From Watersipora subatra (Eukaryota > Bryozoa > Gymnolaemata > Cheilostomatida > Watersiporidae): DNA of 64,000 bases. A program made the translations under genes and the position numbers. Where the stretch lies: contig NC_088708.1 in assembly GCF_963576615.1 (NCBI RefSeq), positions 47,293,196 to 47,357,195 of the forward strand. Reading direction: 5' to 3'. This document shows positions 47,901 through 59,158 of this stretch, in pieces; the stretch's first letter is position 1, and every line of letters starts with the position of its first letter. The notes under the pieces were generated by a model. The model was not told the DNA's origin. It saw only the letters and a program-made list of their open reading frames with translations, and searched no databases.

Positions 47901-50900
47901 ATAATGTAAAGGTGATCTGACATAAAACGTGTTTATATTGAGTGTTGCTTTAATTTCTTACATACATAGTTCTGTACATAGCCGTACATGATAAATTTGT
48001 ACAGATGCTATATTTATTTAACTGAATAATTTGTTACACTTTGTTGCTGTATAATTGGGTTGGTGGGCCCCAGGCTATGCTAATGTTTGAGATCACGGCA
48101 GTTATAGGTAGTGAGAGAAGTTAACCGGTAAATCGGTGACGTAGTGGTGACGAAGTAGAGGGAAGGTTATAAAAGCAAGTGCAAGACGGGAAAAGTTCCT
48201 TCTTTGCTTCAGTTCATGTAAGTTTATTCATTTATACAACATGGCACAGTTGACAAAACTCTAAATTTTCTTTGTAGTTATCATTGGCAAAAAATTTCTG
48301 GTGGTGTTATAAGTTTAACGGTTGACGGTACCCTTTCATGGGCGTGCAGGTGAAGGCTGGTTCACACTATATCGCCGTATCTCGGCGTTTCCCTTTCGGC
48401 GTTCATCGTCGATTATTTGAACCGTGAATTGATGGCATCGATGAAGCGTCGCGGACACGTCGGGAAAGTTTGCAGCTGTCAAACTTTCCCGATAGTTCGC
48501 GGAGCATCGACGACAGCACGTGTAATGTGAACCATTTCGGTGAAGACAATTCGCGATCGCGGATGGCGTGGTTTCTGTTTATGATAGTTGCTGCGGGACT
48601 ATACGCCAATCGTTGGACTAGCAGGAACCAGACACACGACAAATTTTTTTTATACTAACTCGTTGTGTTTATGATGAGTGTATGATAATATTCTTGTAAG
48701 GCCTATGTATATTTACTCACCAAAAAAACATTTCACGGTCTTCATTGCGCAATGTATAATAGAGTGCGTTAAATTGTCCTTGATTTCTTCTCTTCCAGGC
48801 TGAACGCATCCACCATCCTTTTGTATTCCTTCTTCAGGCGTGAAGCTCTGCTGCTTGCTGCTGTTGTCTAAGTCGGTTTCTTCGCCTGAGCAATGTTAAG
48901 ACAAGTACTTTTCTTAGTTTTAATTTTCTATCCATCTTTAACAAAACAATCACTCAATGCACGCGGTACTAGCTTTTGCTACTAAACCAAAACACGAATG
49001 TTCACGCGCGTCCCAATGGTCTGTTATTAATTAGGCCACGCCCATCGCTGACGCTTCGGTGACCGCGTTATATATGGGAACGTAATGTCGACGACTGTTC
49101 CCTGATACAAACGCGAACGGATTTGTGCTAGTGTGAACATTGTCATCATCGACAATCACCGAAGTATTGTGGCATCAACGCCGAGATACGGCGACATAGT
49201 GTGAACCAGCCTTTAGGTGACGTGGGGTGGTGTTGTGCAGGCGAGTTGTCGTAGCTGTGAATTGTCGAAGCTGTGAGGTGCCGTGATTAAATATATAAGA
49301 AAGAGGTGTTTACATTTATTATTTGCGAAAGGGGAGTGAATTAAAAATAAGAAGAGAGGTGTGAGTGGGTTGGTGGCGTAAACTAGATTTTATTGTGACT
49401 TGATGGAGCTCGGTTATCCAAAACTGGTGTTTGGTGAGCACAGTGATGGTTCGTGGGAGATATTTGTAGAAGAAATGAAGTTGTGTATTGAAAGTGCAGT
49501 TGAGAGAAAATGTTATGAAAATGACGATGGTGACAGATTGCCTATTATGAGAAGTAGAGCTGAGTTAGTGCCGCTATTGAGAGCTATTGGGCACAGTGGT
49601 AGAGAAGTACTAAGAGGTGCAGGGTTTGATGTAGATGGTGCAATTTCTACTTATGAAGAGGCAGAAAAATTTTGCAGGAATATTATGGTTGACAGGAGAG
49701 TATGTTTGTGAAAGGGCATAAGTTCTTGACGGCTAAACAGGTACTTGCTGAAAGTGATATACAGCTCTTGCAACGAGTTGAGCGTTTGAGCAGATATGCT
49801 GAGGTAGCGAATAATGCTGATAAGTAAGGTTTGCTCTTATAGTGGCAGTTAACAGGTTGAGAGATAGAGAAGTGAGTAGAGACTTGATGAAGAATTCCAA
49901 TTTGACTTGGGATATGTTGAATGGGGCATTGAGGGCTCGTGAGACAGCAAATAATTCAAACAGGTTCTTGAGAGCAGATAGTAGTGGTAGGGACATAAAA
50001 AGTGAGATTAAAAAGGAGGTAGCAAGGGTATCAGAGTACAACAGCCGTGCGCAGTACCGGAGTGGTGGTGGTAAAGGATACGATCCAGAATGTAGATATT
50101 CTCCTACAAGTAGTCCTAGAAGTGGTAGTAGCCCTTGGAGTGGTAGAAAGTATTATGGGGATAGTAGTGATGAACATGATGTTAGTAGGTATGGGGCAAG
50201 AAATCGAGAGTATAACAAGGACAGTAGGAAGTATAGAGACAATAGCAAGGTGAGGTATGTCTTTAGATATGGCGCAAATAGTAGAGAAGGTAGTGGAGAT
50301 AAAATGTAGTACAATTGCAAGCATAGTGGCCATGGGAAGCGGAGTTGTCTCCCCATTAAATGTTCTTCTTGTGAGAAACGAGGACATGTATCCCAGTATT
50401 GCAGAGATAAGGGTAGAGATGGTATGGCAGTCGAGATAGCAGTAGGGAGAGTATTGGTACAGAGACAGTCCTCATGATGTAAGGGATAAGTGGAGTAGAC
50501 CCAAAGATTACAGTATGAACGGGTATGAGAGAGACAGTTGGTATGAGAAGCGAGAGATGGATAGGCATACTGAAAGGTACAGTGACAGTAGCAGGGGTGG
50601 AAGTACAAAATTTTCTGGCCCTAGAAATAAATATGGTGAAGATCAATGACTAGGCCGGGAACTGTGCCGTATTTAGAAGTTAATGCAGTGAATGTTTAGT
50701 TTATGTTCGATACTGGGGCTGAGGTGTCAATAGTGACCGAGGCAACAGCCAATAAGTTGAACATACGGTTAAAGAAGCCATCAACAGTTTAAAAAAATGC
50801 TGATGGTAGTGAGTAGAAAGTGGTTGGAATTGTGGTATTTCATTTGGAAAGTAAACACAGGATTATGAATGCTGAAGTTTAGGTGGTGAAAGGATTGAGA

Positions 50901-52337
50901 ACGCGCTTTTTGGGCATAACCGAGCTGAAGCAGCTAGAATTATTTGCTGTTGTAAATGTATTATGAGGGAGCAAGTTTGAGCCTGTTAAGGAGTGTAGAG
51001 GTATTAAGCCAGTTGGGCCGTCTTTGTTGAAAACTATTACTGGTGGGTTATGTTGTCATGTTTCAGATGAGGTCAAGTTGCAAAACCTGAGAAATAAGTC
51101 TGCGAAGAAGAACAGTGCTTCCCGGTATTGCCCGGGTATTAAAAATAGCTTATAAACAATGATGTAATGAGAGTTGCCTGCCACTTGCTATTAGCCTGGC
51201 ACATTGCCAATGGAAAAATTGTGTACGCTTAATAATGAGAGCTATCAGCTTCTCATGATGTTATGCTATGACCCTGCGTAGTACACAAAGCCGTTGGGTA
51301 TTAGCTTCCATATAGCGACATATATCAGCTAGCGAACTAATAAATCTCTGTGGCCTAATTGGTACGGCGCCGGATTTGCAAACGGGAGGGCTCAAGATCA
51401 AATTTTCTTCAAGCCAACTCTTTATTCCACGATTTTAATAGCCATAGCCGGAATACAGACAAACTTACGACATACATACTTTGAGAAATATATATATATA
51501 TATTGATGCAACACTTTTTGGGCCAAGAGAAAAATTATTATTACTCAAACGACGGTCTAGGCATATGGCCCATATATATGTAGCAAATAGCGAAACAGAA
51601 TTACGATGTAGATAGAGGTTTGACAGTACTACAAGCACCCATGCACCTCCCTTCAAAACAGCCAGGTAGATAAGTATTTCATCTTTTAAATATTGTGACA
51701 ACAACGCTCTTAGTAAAGCTTACATTACCTTCAAAACTTGCTATTTTAGGTGAAATTCAGCAAGCCCGTGTTGAATAAGTTGTAGAAGTACATAGACAGG
51801 ACGTTTAAATGAACATCAAGGAGATATTCAATGATTGGTCGGCGGTCCATTATACGAACAATAGTTTTATATGCAAAATGGTGCATGAGCATACTAAAAA
51901 TTCATTTATGAACATATGTAAGCATTTTCGTGCCATATTGTCGTTAATTTCCGTCAACTTTCATTCAAATGCAGTGTATAAACCAATGATACAGTATCGA
52001 ATGAACCTGCCTGAATTGTAAATCGTCGAAGTGTGGAATTAGCAACCTTAGAAAAATTCTTAAAACAGCTTAATCATTCTTCTATAAACTACCCATACAA
52101 ATTTCAAGATAAGTGAACAAAAATACCGGTCAAACAAATCCGCGATATTCTTGAACTGTGGTCGTGAAAGTAACGCTGTTCTACACATTTATTATAGGAA
52201 ACTATACAGATTAGTGAGTGATCACGATTTACAATGTAAAAATACTAAAGCTGGCTTAATTACCCGTTTTTCACATTGGCAAACTTGTTGGTGAGTGTCT
52301 CTTCGACAATAAGATTTCTGAATTCCAGCAGAATCAT
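38985..52337 (-). CDS. ARPC2: Actin-related protein 2/3 complex subunit 2 (p34-Arc), 8 coding exons
   Basis: Exons in transcript order (plus coordinates): 52275-52337, 46569-46751, 46430-46475, 45899-46085, 45052-45145, 44453-44579, 42056-42156, 38985-39110; in phase they give 308 residues (human 300). Near-identical family blocks include MILLE at the start, [112 protein letters not shown] and [14 protein letters not shown]. With ARPC4, p34 forms the core of the Arp2/3 complex, contacts the mother filament and is needed for branched actin nucleation. Exon 1 is joined at an AAT/GTGAAA donor because it preserves phase; GG/GTAATT eight bases later would not fit the acceptor at 46752. About eight extra residues sit before NKPD compared with human. 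Intron 1 (5.5 kb) holds an LTR relic. The start faces ABRACL. Confidence 0.95.
40416..40825. mobile_element. Nested 410-bp MITE with CCGTACTTTTCGGAC ends
   Basis: Flanked by TA at 40414-40415 and 40826-40827. Ends CCGTACTTTTCGGAC and GTCCAAACAGTACGG are inverted copies, with TTAGCCGC and GCGGCTTAT words inward of them. Copy 1 of the host element reads continuously across this point near 25260. Non-autonomous. Confidence 0.75.
40946..41734. mobile_element. Nested 789-bp foldback element with TTAA duplication
   Basis: TTAA at 40942-40945 and 41735-41738 flanks inverted arms starting ACCATAACTGCCACGAAC that extend about 290 bp each, through the inner words AGAGATGGGTGTTTTAA and GGCTGGATTTAGATAA. 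Only a small unpaired centre remains. No transposase. Copy 1 of the host element has a single TTAA at the matching point (near 25378). Confidence 0.8.
41940..42082. repeat. 31-bp array duplicating the ARPC2 exon-7 splice donor
   Basis: Units begin at 41940, 41971, 42002, 42033 and 42064, exactly 31 bp apart. On the minus strand each contains ATCAAGTGCTCTAA followed by GTATGTTGAC, the end of ARPC2 exon 7 and its 5' splice site. The authentic junction is at 42056/42055; the unit near 41962 keeps an intact AAG/GTATG. Confidence 0.9.
42220..42320. repeat. 41-bp repeat, 2.5 copies
   Basis: TATGACCACATACTGCCATA occurs at 42220, 42261 and 42302 with GCATATGTCATATGCATA between. It lies 64 bp from the ARPC2 exon-7 acceptor. 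Confidence 0.8.
42635..44021. repeat. 21-bp minisatellite, about 66 copies
   Basis: The unit AGCTGTCATTCAGATCAGTT plus T repeats with point variants (CAGATC, CAAATC, CATATC; TTTAG, TATAG, TACAG). Because 21 is a multiple of three, long plus-strand frames stay open (206 codons from 42614, reading CHSDQFS heptads that change frame near 42869). Longer variant blocks recur (for example around 43228, 43550 and 43907), showing higher-order duplication. It fills ARPC2 intron 6; I regard the frames as by-products. Confidence 0.95.
46245..46395 (-). mobile_element. tRNA-derived SINE-like element, copy 2
   Basis: On the minus strand: CAGTGGTTAGCGCGTTAGTC (box A-like) and AAGTTCAATTCCTG (box B-like), with a flanking body matching the copy at 8225-8420. 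It lies in ARPC2 intron 3, between exons 46430-46475 and 45899-46085. Confidence 0.55.
48050..51108 (+). mobile_element. Decayed LTR retroelement, gag-protease part (Ty3/gypsy-like)
   Basis: A fossil in ARPC2 intron 1, opposite to that gene. Parts seen in order: an LTR-like leader with a TATA-type promoter near 48171 and a nested DNA transposon (48353-49213); gag-like coding from about 49403 to 50300; a CCHC zinc knuckle near 50310-50400; and an aspartic-protease region with DTGA near 50707. No reverse transcriptase, integrase or second LTR was found, so it is truncated as well as broken, with several breaks. The right end abuts a Helitron-like copy. Limits are approximate; the gypsy-like label rests on gag/protease layout only. 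Confidence 0.6.
48353..49213. mobile_element. DNA transposon with GGCTGGTTCACACTAT ends (PIF/Harbinger-like)
   Basis: About 861 bp. The ends AAGGCTGGTTCACACTAT and its inverse continue through a shared TCGCCGTATCTCGGCGTT, with about 37 bp of matching ends. CAGGTG on the left and TAGGTG on the right are a probable target duplication with one difference. The interior has further GC-rich inverted words (TCGGGAAAGTTTG). No intact transposase. Inserted in the leader of the LTR relic and therefore younger than it. Confidence 0.7.
51109..51486 (-). mobile_element. Helitron-like element, copy 5 (short)
   Basis: CCCGGTATTGCCCGGGTATT near 51120 is the terminal hairpin; the CTAG end is degraded. A tRNA-like stretch TGGCCTAATTGGTACGGCGC lies near 51353, and ACATACATACTTTGAGA at 51486 is the 5' end on the minus strand. 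The word TATTAGCCTGGCACATTGCC is shared with copy 1. Confidence 0.55.
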
Positions 52338-52574
52338 TTTAAAAACCGACAAGGATCTTACGCCAAAGAATAAAACCTGCGACCAACAGGATGTTCCGGG
52401 TTTAACTTTTGAGCATATTTATTGTGTTCCGAAGCGCTCTCTACCCCTTCGATAGCGAGATAAAATTTAGCCGCTGTACAGCCATCTAGCAACAAACCGG
52501 ATACCGACGCATTCTAGTTTTGCTTCCGTTACGCTTCCTGAACGCCTACTTTCTCTATTCATTTGACTCGCATA
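52338..52574. promoter_or_regulatory. Putative bidirectional promoter between ARPC2 and ABRACL
   Basis: Only 237 bp separate the ARPC2 ATG (52337, minus) from the ABRACL ATG (52575, plus). The interval must contain both 5' UTRs, if neither has an upstream non-coding exon, and at least one start-site region. It is richer in G and C than the adjacent introns, with CpGs around 52425-52560. No canonical TATA box is obvious. Confidence 0.55.
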
Positions 52575-53168
52575 ATGAACGTCGATCACGAAATAACCCT
52601 TTTAAAAGAAGAGATAAGGCGTTTAGGGACTCCTAGTAAGTTTTATTTATTCTAATTTTTGCTATACCCATCTAACTAATTTAATTTCTAAGATACTCTA
52701 CGATTGATTGAAGCAGGATGATTTTTTTTATTCGCCTCCTGACAATGCGAATATTTTTTAGCCGCTAGTTACCTGTAAAGCTAGTCAGTGGAGTTTTACA
52801 TTTAAAACTGTTGCACAAAAATATATGAATATACATGTATGCACTAATCTAAATGTACATATATTCACAAAATTTAGCCTCTAATCCCTGTTCAACACAT
52901 TCAACTTGAAAAGCCAACATTGTCAACGTTTCTGCGACACTTAACAAAGGTTAAGATATTGAATGTTTTTGTAGATGCAGATAGCAAATATGTCGTGAAG
53001 TTTGGAGTGCTGTTTTCGGACGACAGATGCGCTAACATATTTGAGGCTTTGGTTGGCACTTTGAAAGCAGCCAAAAAACGAAAGATTGTTAGTTACGATG
53101 GAGAGCTATTGCTACAAGGTGTCCATGACAATGTTGAAATAACATTGTTAATAGATCACAGTTCATAA
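52575..53168 (+). CDS. ABRACL: Costars family protein ABRACL
   Basis: Two exons, 52575-52635 and 52975-53168, join across a split asparagine codon to 84 residues (human ABRACL is 81). Seen: MNVDHEI at the start, then LLKEEIRRLG, and after the junction VKFGVLFSDDRCANIFEALV, GTLKAAKKRKIV, GELLLQGVHDNVEITLL. This is one complete costars domain, a small winged-helix-like fold. Family knowledge: costars in Dictyostelium and ABRACL in mammals influence actin dynamics and cell motility. The start is fixed by MNVDHE conservation. It is divergent from ARPC2 and tail-to-tail with the MARVEL gene 248 bp downstream. Confidence 0.95.
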
Positions 53169-53416
53169 CAACTTCAGATCTCTGTCATTTAACATATGTA
53201 TTTCTAAAGAGATTCCAAAAATAAGATCTAGCTTCATGAATTTTTATAAGTATACCTGGCATAGCTCTATTAAAAAATATATTTTGAATGACCAAAAAAT
53301 ATCATAAATTGATGTCTGGACAAGTTTCTACAGAATACATCTCGCAATCTATAATCATAAGTTTAAATAGGCGAGTATTCTTGGCTTGTATTTAGTTTCA
53401 TTGTCTGACTCATCAT

Positions 53417-56400
53417 TTACTTGCCAGCCTTAGAATTAGGTTTAGACTTTCCTCCATTTCTCAGGCGAGCCAGGCTGAGCTGTATGACATGCATGAGATA
53501 GTACAGCATAGCCAATGTAACGAATACCTAAAACAGAATCAATACACTAGCGTAATGTCCTTCATTCCTGCTTACTTGGATGTAAGGAAATGATGATTGC
53601 TGTAGGTAGCCAACCTTGCCTCAGTAAACAAGTTCATTTAGTAATGCATTTGTTGATTAATTCATCATAAACTGAATAAGAAACTGTAATCGACATCAGT
53701 TCCATCTTCGATTTATGTACATACTAGATGAATGCCCCGCGTTGCCCGGGTAATAAAAAAAGTTTGAACAGAAAATTTATTTGTTTTTAACATATACCAA
53801 CATTTGCCATTCAAACTTAATATCATGAGAAAAGTGTTTTGTGTAGTTGAAATAAATTAAGAGAGAAAATAAAAACAAGTGTAATGGTTTTCAAATTTTG
53901 TAAAACAACTGTAACTTTCAAACTTCATATCATGAGGAAAAGGTTTTGTGAGGGTCAAATAAATTTAAAAAAAATAAAACCACTGTAAAAGGGTTCACAT
54001 GTAAATGTGAAATAATTAGCAAGTAATAGCTAAATTAAGTCTGCTTTGCTATGATAATAATAAAAGATGACTCGGTAAATGGTAATGAAACAATTAATAC
54101 GAACTGAGAAAACAAAATAAAAATTTTGAATATGTAGAATTAATAATAACAATTCTTGCATAGAATTGTGCGTGTATAAAAAAGGTTACTGTTCCACCAG
54201 AAGCTATCCATCAAAACTTGGAATACGACGATACTGGTACAAATGTAAAAATCAGATATCATGCTGTCTTTTTCTGACCAAACGGAAAGAGAATGTTGAG
54301 ACTCTTTCTACGAACATAGATACAATGGTCTGCGTGAAAAGAATTGACCTTGACCGCGGATATAGCAAATGAACTGGAAATAAAAGTTACTACTGGAATA
54401 AAGTTAATAAAAGTTACTACTGGAAAAAAGCATCATGTTTCATAGAGTTAGTAGCTGTTCATAGAGTTTCAAATAATACATCATTTAGCGTGTGCATACG
54501 CCATAGGGTATATGATAATGCCTTTGATCAATACACCTTGTATAGCTCAGTGGTAGAGCGCGTGGATTTAAAACTTGCGGTTACAATCTCCGTGAGTTCA
54601 AATCCATCAGAAAATGGAATTTTAAATCCAAGATTCTAATAGGTAACTATAGCTGGACAAACAGGAACACACACAAACTGAGAAATATATATATGGATAA
54701 CAAAAACCTGGACAAATAATCAATATAGATCTACAGATAATAGGGTTGAAGTAGAATTTCGGTGTGTCTCTAATACTCTCTATCATCACTGCGTTCCAGT
54801 ACATAGACCTCTACTCAACAGTACATAGACCTCTACCCAGCAGTGCATAGACCTCTACTCAACAATACATAGACCTCTACTCAACAGTACATAGACCTCT
54901 ACTCAACAGTACATAGACCTCTACCCAACAGTACATAGACCTCTACTCAACAATACATAGATCTCTACCCAACAGTACATAGACCTCTACTCAACAGTAC
55001 ATAGACCTCTACTCAACAGTACATAGACCTCTACTCAACAGTACATAGACCTCTACTCAACAGTACATAGACCTCTACTCAACAGTACATAGACCTCTAC
55101 TCAACAGTACATAGACCTCTACTCAACAGTACATAGACCTCTACTCAACAGTACATAGACCTCTACTCAACAGTACATAAACCTCTACCCAACAGTATTT
55201 ATTCTAGGCTTGTTTATTAAATAGATCAACTGTTTCCAAGCTATTACTTGCCACGATGGAGCAAGCCTCAAATACTCACAGCTGTAACAGTGATGGGGGA
55301 ACTTTCCACCAACCTCTTACGGCCATCTTCTTGGTCATAGATGTACATCCGAGAGCTCCCCAATATGGCGACTATGAGAGAAATGATGAGCAGCACCAGT
55401 CCACAGATATATCCAATCCACTCCTGCAAAAACAATCTGATGCTCATGTAGCCTCAAATCTAAAATCTAATCTCAATTGCTTTAGTCTTATAAACTTATC
55501 AAAGTGGACAGCTTATAGCTAAGAACTAAGGCACCTTATCTATAGAGGTTTTAAAAAGGAGTGCCTACAGTTAAGGAACAAGGCATTCTGCCTATAGCTA
55601 AGGACAAGGCATTCCATCCATAAAGGTATTAAAGAGAACTGCCTATAGCTAAGAACAAGGCATTCCATCCATAAAGGTATTAAAGAGAATTGCCTATAGC
55701 TAAGAACAAGGCATTCCATCCATAGAGGTATTAAAGAGAACTGTGTATGGCTAAGAACCATGGCATCCCATCAATAAAGATTTTAAAGTTCTTAGCTTAT
55801 TGCTGAGAACTAAGGCATCCCGTCCATAGAGGCTTGATACGGTTGTGCTTGCACTTGCAGCTTGCACAAAACTAAACAGATTGATAATGGAAACTTATTC
55901 ATCATTGCTAGCGTTTTATGTAACACCTTAACAAACTCTACTAGAGCAGGGAAGTCTGCAAGATAAATATAAGCATACTAAGTGAATAATTTGGCAGACA
56001 ATTAACCTACACTTTGGGATACTAAAGACATAGCAGAGGAAGCCTGCAGCTGCGTTAGCTTGTCAAACAGGCAGCCAATAGACAGACTAGGCAGCGTGTA
56101 GCAGACATTAAGAATTTTACAGACATTCGTTAGACGAATCATTACAAGACAGAAATCCAACAACCTTCAGCCTTAAACCTATTCAACTCATGAGCTGGAG
56201 AAACAGAAGATAAGAGCTAGTCAGCGCTCCTCGATACTGTCTTAGTGAGAAGAGGCCGGTATCTCTCTGTTGGGGGAGTTTAGAACTTTAGACCACTCAA
56301 CAAACTTCAGACACTTTATAATATACGCATAGGTGTAAAATGCAAACAATACACAATCTATATTAGTAAATCACACTGTGTGTGCATCTGTCTGTTAGTC

Positions 56401-59158
56401 CAAGTAAATGTTACGCATTTCAACATTTTTAGGCTGATTTCATCCGAACTTCACACGCCTTCTGCCAGATCACTAAGAATATTTGGTTTCAAAACTTTCG
56501 TTCTATGGAACCTCTTAAACACCCACCTGTCTATCGGATTCAAAATGAAAAATCGACTGCATCATCAGGTTACTGCTAATATCTTGATAAAGCATGCCAT
56601 TATTAACACCCTTAACATTATTAACACCCTTAACATTATTAACACCCTTAACATTATTAACACCCTACTTTTATGACTGTGTGATCATCTGGCATGATGA
56701 AATTCGGGAGAAACAAGAAAGCTGAAGTATATGTATATATATACTTTCACCACAATCAATTTTTTTAACTGTTAATAATATGGTGCCACAAACAAATAAA
56801 TAAACAAGGTAATGTCATGTGGTGTCATAGCGGAACCACAAAAGAATTATACAAGGAAGACTTGAACTAAGCTCATGTACCTAAATTTATATGTACATTA
56901 TTCCGTGAATAAAACAGATGGCAAAGTTTGCTAGGATATATGTTGATTTTGGATTTGTTGTCAAAGCTATATCTTTGTATTCTGTTACAAATGGAGAGCT
57001 ATAATTGATGATGTGATAAGAATGTATCAAGTCTAAAGATCTCCACACATCAAACCTTCGTGTACCAAATTTAAAATAAAAAAACAAATATTATATTAAC
57101 AAGAGTTGCTATTAGTTTATGTCATATCAAAGGCAATCATGAAAATAACATATTCTGGTTTATACCTAAACCTACCATTTTAATAGCAAGAATTATGTAA
57201 CACAAACCCTAACCAATAGAGGGGCTACTCCAACAACGCTTCTATAGCCAATTTAATTTGAATGGTTAAAAGGAACATAAGTTGGGTGGAAGATTAAAAA
57301 CTGACAAAACTGAACAATTTAGTAAAAAACTAAGTATTTTGATCAGAAAAAATACATATCTAATGCCCAAGAGAGTTACGATGTCTTAATGAGCATTAGC
57401 AGTGAAAATCCCAGCTAAAAAAACCTGTTTATAAAAGCTATACTGGATTTCAATGAAAAACATAAAATATCTTACTGTGTAATATTACAAAGTCACTGAT
57501 GCGGAAGTATGTTTATGAACAAAGAATGCTGCTGGTATTAGGTAAAGGAAGGGTCATAAAATAGGATGATTTAGAGTGAAGATTTCACTAAGAGAAGGTT
57601 TATGGTGAAGTCTTCTGTGTCTCAATAAGTTAAGAAGAAAACATTTGATACAATTAAGTTTAATTGTGACAACTATTGGAATAAGTGTTAACCAATTCTA
57701 TAGAATCCTCGAGTAGGGTGTTACTGTTAATGGTTAGGGTGGTTAATTAATAGGTGGTCAATAATTAGGCAAAACTGATGGGAAAAAACTGCTGTCAGAG
57801 GTCTGAATTGCGCATTTCAGGTGTTCATAACATTAGATTAGTTCACATTACTTGATGTGAACTATTGTGATGTGAACTTGATTGTGAACAAAGCAGATAG
57901 CTTTGTTCAGACAAACTTGAAACATTAAGAGATGCAGGGTTTGACACTTTGTAATTTTTTTTAAAGAAGAGTGTTATGCTTCACTTTGATTAACACTTTG
58001 GTCCAACACAGAGCTGAAGTGATTTGTATCTTTGGCCCCTTTTTGAGCTATGATTGGATGATTGTCTAGTTACACCAACTTTAGCACAAGCCTCCACATA
58101 CTATCTGTTGGTGAGTATTGGATCAATTGCTAAATTTTTCTTGGATTTTAATCACAGCCAAAGAACAGTAAGAGTAATAAAAATCCATCTTTGATGGTCA
58201 AAATTGGTACCTAATCGGTGCCTACCTGGTTATAACGGCAATGATACGCATACACAGAGGAAATGGTAGAACTATTAAGCATGTTTGATGTGGTGACATG
58301 TAGAAGTTTAAAAAACTACATTCTTTTGTGGCATCATTTAACGGAGTAACTCCTAAAACAATTTATAAAATCACTAAAAGCATCGTTTTTATGACAGTGT
58401 AATTAAAACTTAACACAACGAGTGCTTATATGGAATTTAAAACAACGAAAGTCTTAACATGATGATGGAGAAAGCCTAAAGCTCGCAAGTAAGTGAAAAA
58501 ACATCCTTTTTTGCTAGAGGTGATTTTAAATATTAGACTACATGTTATACCAGGTACACACCGCATTTGGAAGTTTTTCTGCCAGTTGTGGTTGGATCCA
58601 GTCCTTCTTTTCTTGGATGAGGTGTATAACCATAAACCCGGTAGAAAATATAAAGCAGCAGATAAGAGTAAAAGCAACAAACCCACCGCCGGCTTCAGTC
58701 AGCCACACTTGATTTAAAAGACAGCATATTAAACCAACTGTGGTGCTAATCTGCAAATAAAACATATAAAATCAGTGCAGTCACATCAGTGAGATCAAGA
58801 CAGCAAACATGTTGCCATGTGTTAAGACAGTAAATGTAGTGTCACATGGAACATTAAAAGGTTTAAATAAATACCTATTTGTCTGTATTTGTATACATTT
58901 TTATCGTTACTAATGAATGAACATGTTGGTACCACTCTGGGAAAAAGAGGTTTTTACAAGATAGCCGCTATGTTTCAGCATTATATTGAGCCACAGGAGT
59001 AACGTAAGGCCTGATGCCCATTCTAACATACTGTAGTGGGACTCCAACCACTGACCTGACGCTTGCAAAGTATTACTTACCATTTCAAGGATTTGTACAC
59101 AGCCATGGAGAGTGCAGGGGTGGCTAACAGGCCCGTCACCAATGGGCTCTACTTTCAT
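53417..59158 (-). CDS. MARVEL-domain four-helix membrane protein (CMTM/plasmolipin-like)
   Basis: Exons in transcript order: 59081-59158 (coding part), 58562-58750, 55280-55423, 53417-53527; all junctions are phase 0, giving 173 residues. Hydrophobic segments at about 20-42, 47-71, 90-110 and 138-156, with short termini and a basic tail RLRNGGKSKPNSKAGK, fit the MARVEL layout of CKLF-like (CMTM) and plasmolipin proteins, which act in membrane apposition and vesicle trafficking. The cytosolic side carries QEKKDWIQPQ between helices 2 and 3. I assign it by topology and length, not by a diagnostic motif, so the subfamily is open. The ATG at 59158 lies inside the first unit of a 68-bp array; the frame is open a little further upstream to a possible acceptor at 59176-59177, so a start in an earlier exon is possible. 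Confidence 0.72.
53724..54683 (-). mobile_element. Helitron-like element, copy 6 (long, best tRNA-like segment)
   Basis: CTAGATGAATGCCCCGCG with GTTGCCCGGGTAATAAAAAA at 53724 marks the 3' end in minus orientation. The tRNA-like segment near 54538-54608 on the plus strand has a near-canonical box A (TAGCTCAGTGGTAGAGCGCG) and box B (GAGTTCAAATCC). The ACAAACTGAGA word at 54683 is the 5' end. Located in the last intron of the MARVEL gene. Confidence 0.65.
54797..55196. repeat. 22-bp minisatellite, about 18 copies
   Basis: CAGTACATAGACCTCTACTC plus AA repeats every 22 bp, nearly without change in the middle. Ends 83 bp from the MARVEL exon 55280-55423 on its donor side. Confidence 0.95.
55555..55830. 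repeat. 51-bp tandem repeat, about 5 copies
   Basis: Units share AAGGCATTCCATCCATAAAG and TGCCTATAGCTAAGAACAAG, 51 bp apart. As 51 is a multiple of three, a minus-strand frame stays open (55540-55761), a by-product. In the MARVEL gene intron between exons 58562-58750 and 55280-55423. Confidence 0.85.
56598..56667. repeat. 18-bp tandem repeat, 4 copies
   Basis: CATTATTAACACCCTTAA repeats four times, the last unit ending CACCCTAC. Same MARVEL intron. Confidence 0.9.

Noticed and set aside
54535-54610. tRNA gene
   Set aside because: Boxes A and B are good, but the segment does not fold as a full cloverleaf with an acceptor stem, and it lies inside a dispersed element with related copies.
55540-55761. 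Minus-strand 73-codon gene
   Set aside because: It is the 51-bp tandem repeat read in frame; no start context or homology.
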